In this document: positions 21,126 through 23,306 of the stretch, one piece after another | How the letters are laid out: every line of letters begins with the position of its first letter | Numbering within the stretch: position 1 is the stretch's first letter | NCBI GenBank assembly: GCA_023255165.1 | Contig: JALRJD010000242.1 | Span: 1-23,306, forward strand | Reading direction: 5' to 3' | Source: Porticoccaceae bacterium | Lineage (GTDB): Bacteria > Pseudomonadota > Gammaproteobacteria > Pseudomonadales > Porticoccaceae | DNA length: 23,306 nucleotides | The notes under the pieces: generated by a model | Told to the model about the DNA's origin: nothing | Seen by the model: the letters and a program-made list of their open reading frames with translations, nothing else | Databases searched by the model: none | Program-made: the position numbers and the translations under genes

Positions 21126-23306
21126 ATGATGATCCTCACCGGCGCACCCTCCCTGTCTGCGTTTCGACGTAAAAAACTTCTTTCGACACTGCAGCAAATA
21201 GTGCCCTCCACGGTTTCAGTGTATGCCGAGCATGTGCATTTTGCCGATCTCAGAGAGCCGCTCAGTGACAGCGGGGTGGAAACGCTCAAGGCCTTGCTGA
21301 CCTATGGTCCGCGTGAAGAAAAGACCTCCACCCAAGGGCAACTTATTCTGGTTGTGCCGCGCCCGGGAACCATTTCGCCCTGGTCGAGCAAGGCTACCGA
21401 TATTGCCCACAACTGTGGTTTGAGCCAGATTGTCCGCGTCGAGCGCGGCACCGCCTATTATGTCAATGCCGATAAAATGCTTAGCGAACAGCAGCTGGCG
21501 GATCTCGGTGCGGCGCTTCACGATCGTATGGTCGAGACCGTTCTCAATGATCTGCAGCAGGCGGATGTCTTGTTCAGCCATCAGCAGCCAGCGCCGGTCA
21601 CCAGCGTGGATATTCTTGGCGGCGGCGTCGAGGCGCTGAAAGCTGCCAACAGTGAGCTGGGCCTGGCCCTTGCCGCGGATGAGATTGACTATCTGGTCGA
21701 TAGCTTTAAAGGCCTCAAGCGCAACCCCACTGATGTTGAACTGATGATGTTTGCCCAGGCCAACTCAGAGCACTGCCGTCACAAAATTTTTAATGCCAGC
21801 TGGACCCTCGATGGCGAAGAGCAGGAACACTCGCTGTTCGGCATGATCCGCAACACCTACAAGGTCAATGGCGAAAATGTTCTCTCGGCTTACTCGGATA
21901 ACGCCGCGGTGGTTAGTGGCACGGTCGGTGGGCGCTTCTACCCGGATCCGGCGACCAAACTTTACGGTTACAGCCAGGAACCTGTGCATCTGTTGATGAA
22001 AGTGGAAACCCACAACCACCCGACCGCGATCTCACCTTACTCTGGCGCCGGCACCGGTTCCGGTGGCGAGATCCGCGACGAAGGCGCGGTGGGCCGGGGC
22101 TCGAAACCAAAGGTCGGGCTGGTGGGCTTTACCGTGTCGAACCTGAATATCCCCAATTACAAACAATCCTGGGAGCGGGATTACGGCAAACCGGAGCGCA
22201 TTGTCTCGGCGCTCGATATTATGCTCGAGGGGCCGATCGGCGGCGCCGCGTTTAACAATGAATTTGGCCGCCCCAATATCTGCGGCTATATGCGCACCTT
22301 TGAAGTGGATTTTGATAACCAGCGCCGTGGCTACCACAAGCCAATTATGATCGCTGGCGGTTACGGCAATATTCGGGAAGAACATATCGACAAGCCGGAA
22401 TTCGAACCCGGCGCCCAGCTGGTGGTGCTCGGTGGGCCGGCGATGTTGATCGGCCTCGGTGGTGGTGCGGCTTCCTCCATGGCCACCGGTGCCAGCTCGG
22501 CGGATCTCGACTTTGCCTCGGTGCAGCGTCAGAACCCTGAAATCGAGCGCCGCTGTCAGGAAGTGATCGACCAGTGTTGGCAGCAGGGCGATAAAAACCC
22601 GATTGCCTTTATCCACGATGTGGGCGCCGGTGGTCTCTCCAACGCACTGCCGGAGCTGGTAAAAGATGGCGGTACCGGCGGGCACTTCCAACTGCGCAAA
22701 GTGCCCAATGATGAGCCGGGCATGGCTCCGGTGGAGATCTGGTGCAACGAAGCCCAGGAGCGTTATGTGCTGGCGATACTGCCCGCCGATCTGACCCGTT
22801 TTCTGGAAATCTGTCATCGCGAGCGCTGCCCGGTGGCGGTGGTCGGCGAAGCGATTGCCGATAAAACCATTACTGTCAGCGACAGCTATTTCAAAAATGA
22901 TCCGGTCGATCTGCCAATGTCTGTGCTGTTTGGCAAGCCGCCCAAAATGCATCGCGTGGCCGAGCGCCAGCAGGCCGAAACCCAGCCCTTTGAAACCGCC
23001 AAATTGAATTTTGATGATGCTGTGTTTCAGGTACTGCGCCACCCCACAGTGGCTAGCAAAAATTATTTGATCACCATCGGCGATCGCAGCGTGGGTGGCA
23101 TGGTGGCCCGCGATCAGATGGTCGGTCCCTGGCAGGTTCCTGTGGCGGACTGTGCCGTGACCACCATCACCTATGACAGCAATGCCGGTGAAGCCATGGC
23201 CATGGGCGAGCGCACACCGCTGGCGCTGATCAATGCTCCGGCGTCCGGGCGCATGGCCATAGGTGAAGCGCTGACCAATATTGCCGCCGCCTGTATTGGC
23301 GATATC
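21126..23306 (+). CDS. purL: Phosphoribosylformylglycinamidine synthase, N-terminal part (cut by window end)
   Basis: Fourth step of purine synthesis: FGAR + glutamine + ATP to FGAM. The frame is open from ATG 21126 to the last base (727 codons, no stop), covering a bit more than half of the roughly 1,290-residue large-type enzyme. The missing 3' part should hold the second synthetase half and the glutaminase domain. Visible features are the N-terminal PurS-like domain, the linker (about 180-220) with ANSEHCRHKIFN at 212-223, and the first synthetase domain with ETHNHPTAISPYSGAGTGSGGEIRD from 294, then VHDVGAGGLSNALPE-type and GGGAASSMATG motifs. A second ATG follows at once (ATGATG). No clear ribosome site was found; TAGAAT at 21079-21084 is a possible -10 box. 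It joins guaB and guaA as a third purine gene in the window. Confidence 0.97.
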   Translation, partial: MMILTGAPSLSAFRRKKLLSTLQQIVPSTVSVYAEHVHFADLREPLSDSGVETLKALLTYGPREEKTSTQGQLILVVPRPGTISPWSSKATDIAHNCGLSQIVRVERGTAYYVNADKMLSEQQLADLGAALHDRMVETVLNDLQQADVLFSHQQPAPVTSVDILGGGVEALKAANSELGLALAADEIDYLVDSFKGLKRNPTDVELMMFAQANSEHCRHKIFNASWTLDGEEQEHSLFGMIRNTYKVNGENVLSAYSDNAAVVSGTVGGRFYPDPATKLYGYSQEPVHLLMKVETHNHPTAISPYSGAGTGSGGEIRDEGAVGRGSKPKVGLVGFTVSNLNIPNYKQSWERDYGKPERIVSALDIMLEGPIGGAAFNNEFGRPNICGYMRTFEVDFDNQRRGYHKPIMIAGGYGNIREEHIDKPEFEPGAQLVVLGGPAMLIGLGGGAASSMATGASSADLDFASVQRQNPEIERRCQEVIDQCWQQGDKNPIAFIHDVGAGGLSNALPELVKDGGTGGHFQLRKVPNDEPGMAPVEIWCNEAQERYVLAILPADLTRFLEICHRERCPVAVVGEAIADKTITVSDSYFKNDPVDLPMSVLFGKPPKMHRVAERQQAETQPFETAKLNFDDAVFQVLRHPTVASKNYLITIGDRSVGGMVARDQMVGPWQVPVADCAVTTITYDSNAGEAMAMGERTPLALINAPASGRMAIGEALTNIAAACIGDI

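Noticed and set aside
22032..23042. Long minus-strand open frame (336 codons) inside purL
   Set aside because: It lies fully antisense to the clear purL coding frame, is His/Gly/Ala-rich as expected of a reverse-complement shadow, and shows no domain motif.

Overview
The window looks like the chromosome of a free-living, probably marine gammaproteobacterium related to Pseudomonadales/Cellvibrionales. This is inferred from its housekeeping genes (xseA, guaB, guaA, epmB, tadA, mltF, purL), which read as gammaproteobacterial proteins, and from a large TonB-dependent receptor of the kind common in marine oligotroph-like genomes. No rRNA, tRNA, CRISPR array, transposase or integrase was seen.

Layout. 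Positions 1-228 hold non-coding, repeat-like sequence. xseA (-, 229-1581) is divergent from guaB (+) and guaA (+), the two steps from IMP to GMP; a hairpin lies between guaB and guaA. After guaA come about 560 bp without a convincing gene, including a decayed-looking reading frame. An accessory block follows. On the + strand are a SnoaL/NTF2-like protein and a Rieske oxygenase alpha subunit (5500-7388). On the - strand, read from 15046 down to 7564, are a TonB-dependent receptor with its own terminator, a Tat-exported FAD dehydrogenase overlapping a small monoheme cytochrome c, an SDR dehydrogenase, and a cytochrome c/PQQ-type alcohol dehydrogenase. On the + strand again are a methylglutaconyl-CoA-hydratase-like crotonase, HMG-CoA lyase and a VOC-fold protein (15484-17745). 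Conserved genes resume with epmB (-), tadA (+), mltF (-) and a purL (+) cut by the window end.

How it fits together. The accessory block reads as an uptake-and-oxidation module. An outer-membrane receptor would bring in a bulky, probably hydrophobic compound. Exported flavin, heme and quinoprotein dehydrogenases would oxidise it in the periplasm, while the Rieske oxygenase and SDR act inside. The crotonase and HMG-CoA lyase could process a branched isoprenoid-like fragment to acetyl-CoA and acetoacetate. The substrate cannot be read from sequence; steroid- or terpenoid-like compounds are an inference from enzyme families. The block sits between guaA and tadA-mltF-purL, genes that lie close together in Pseudomonas.

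The most unusual sequence-level observations are two in-frame tandem repeats in conserved enzymes: five 24-bp units near the start of epmB, encoding an octapeptide repeat, and three 15-bp units inside the HMG-CoA lyase gene.
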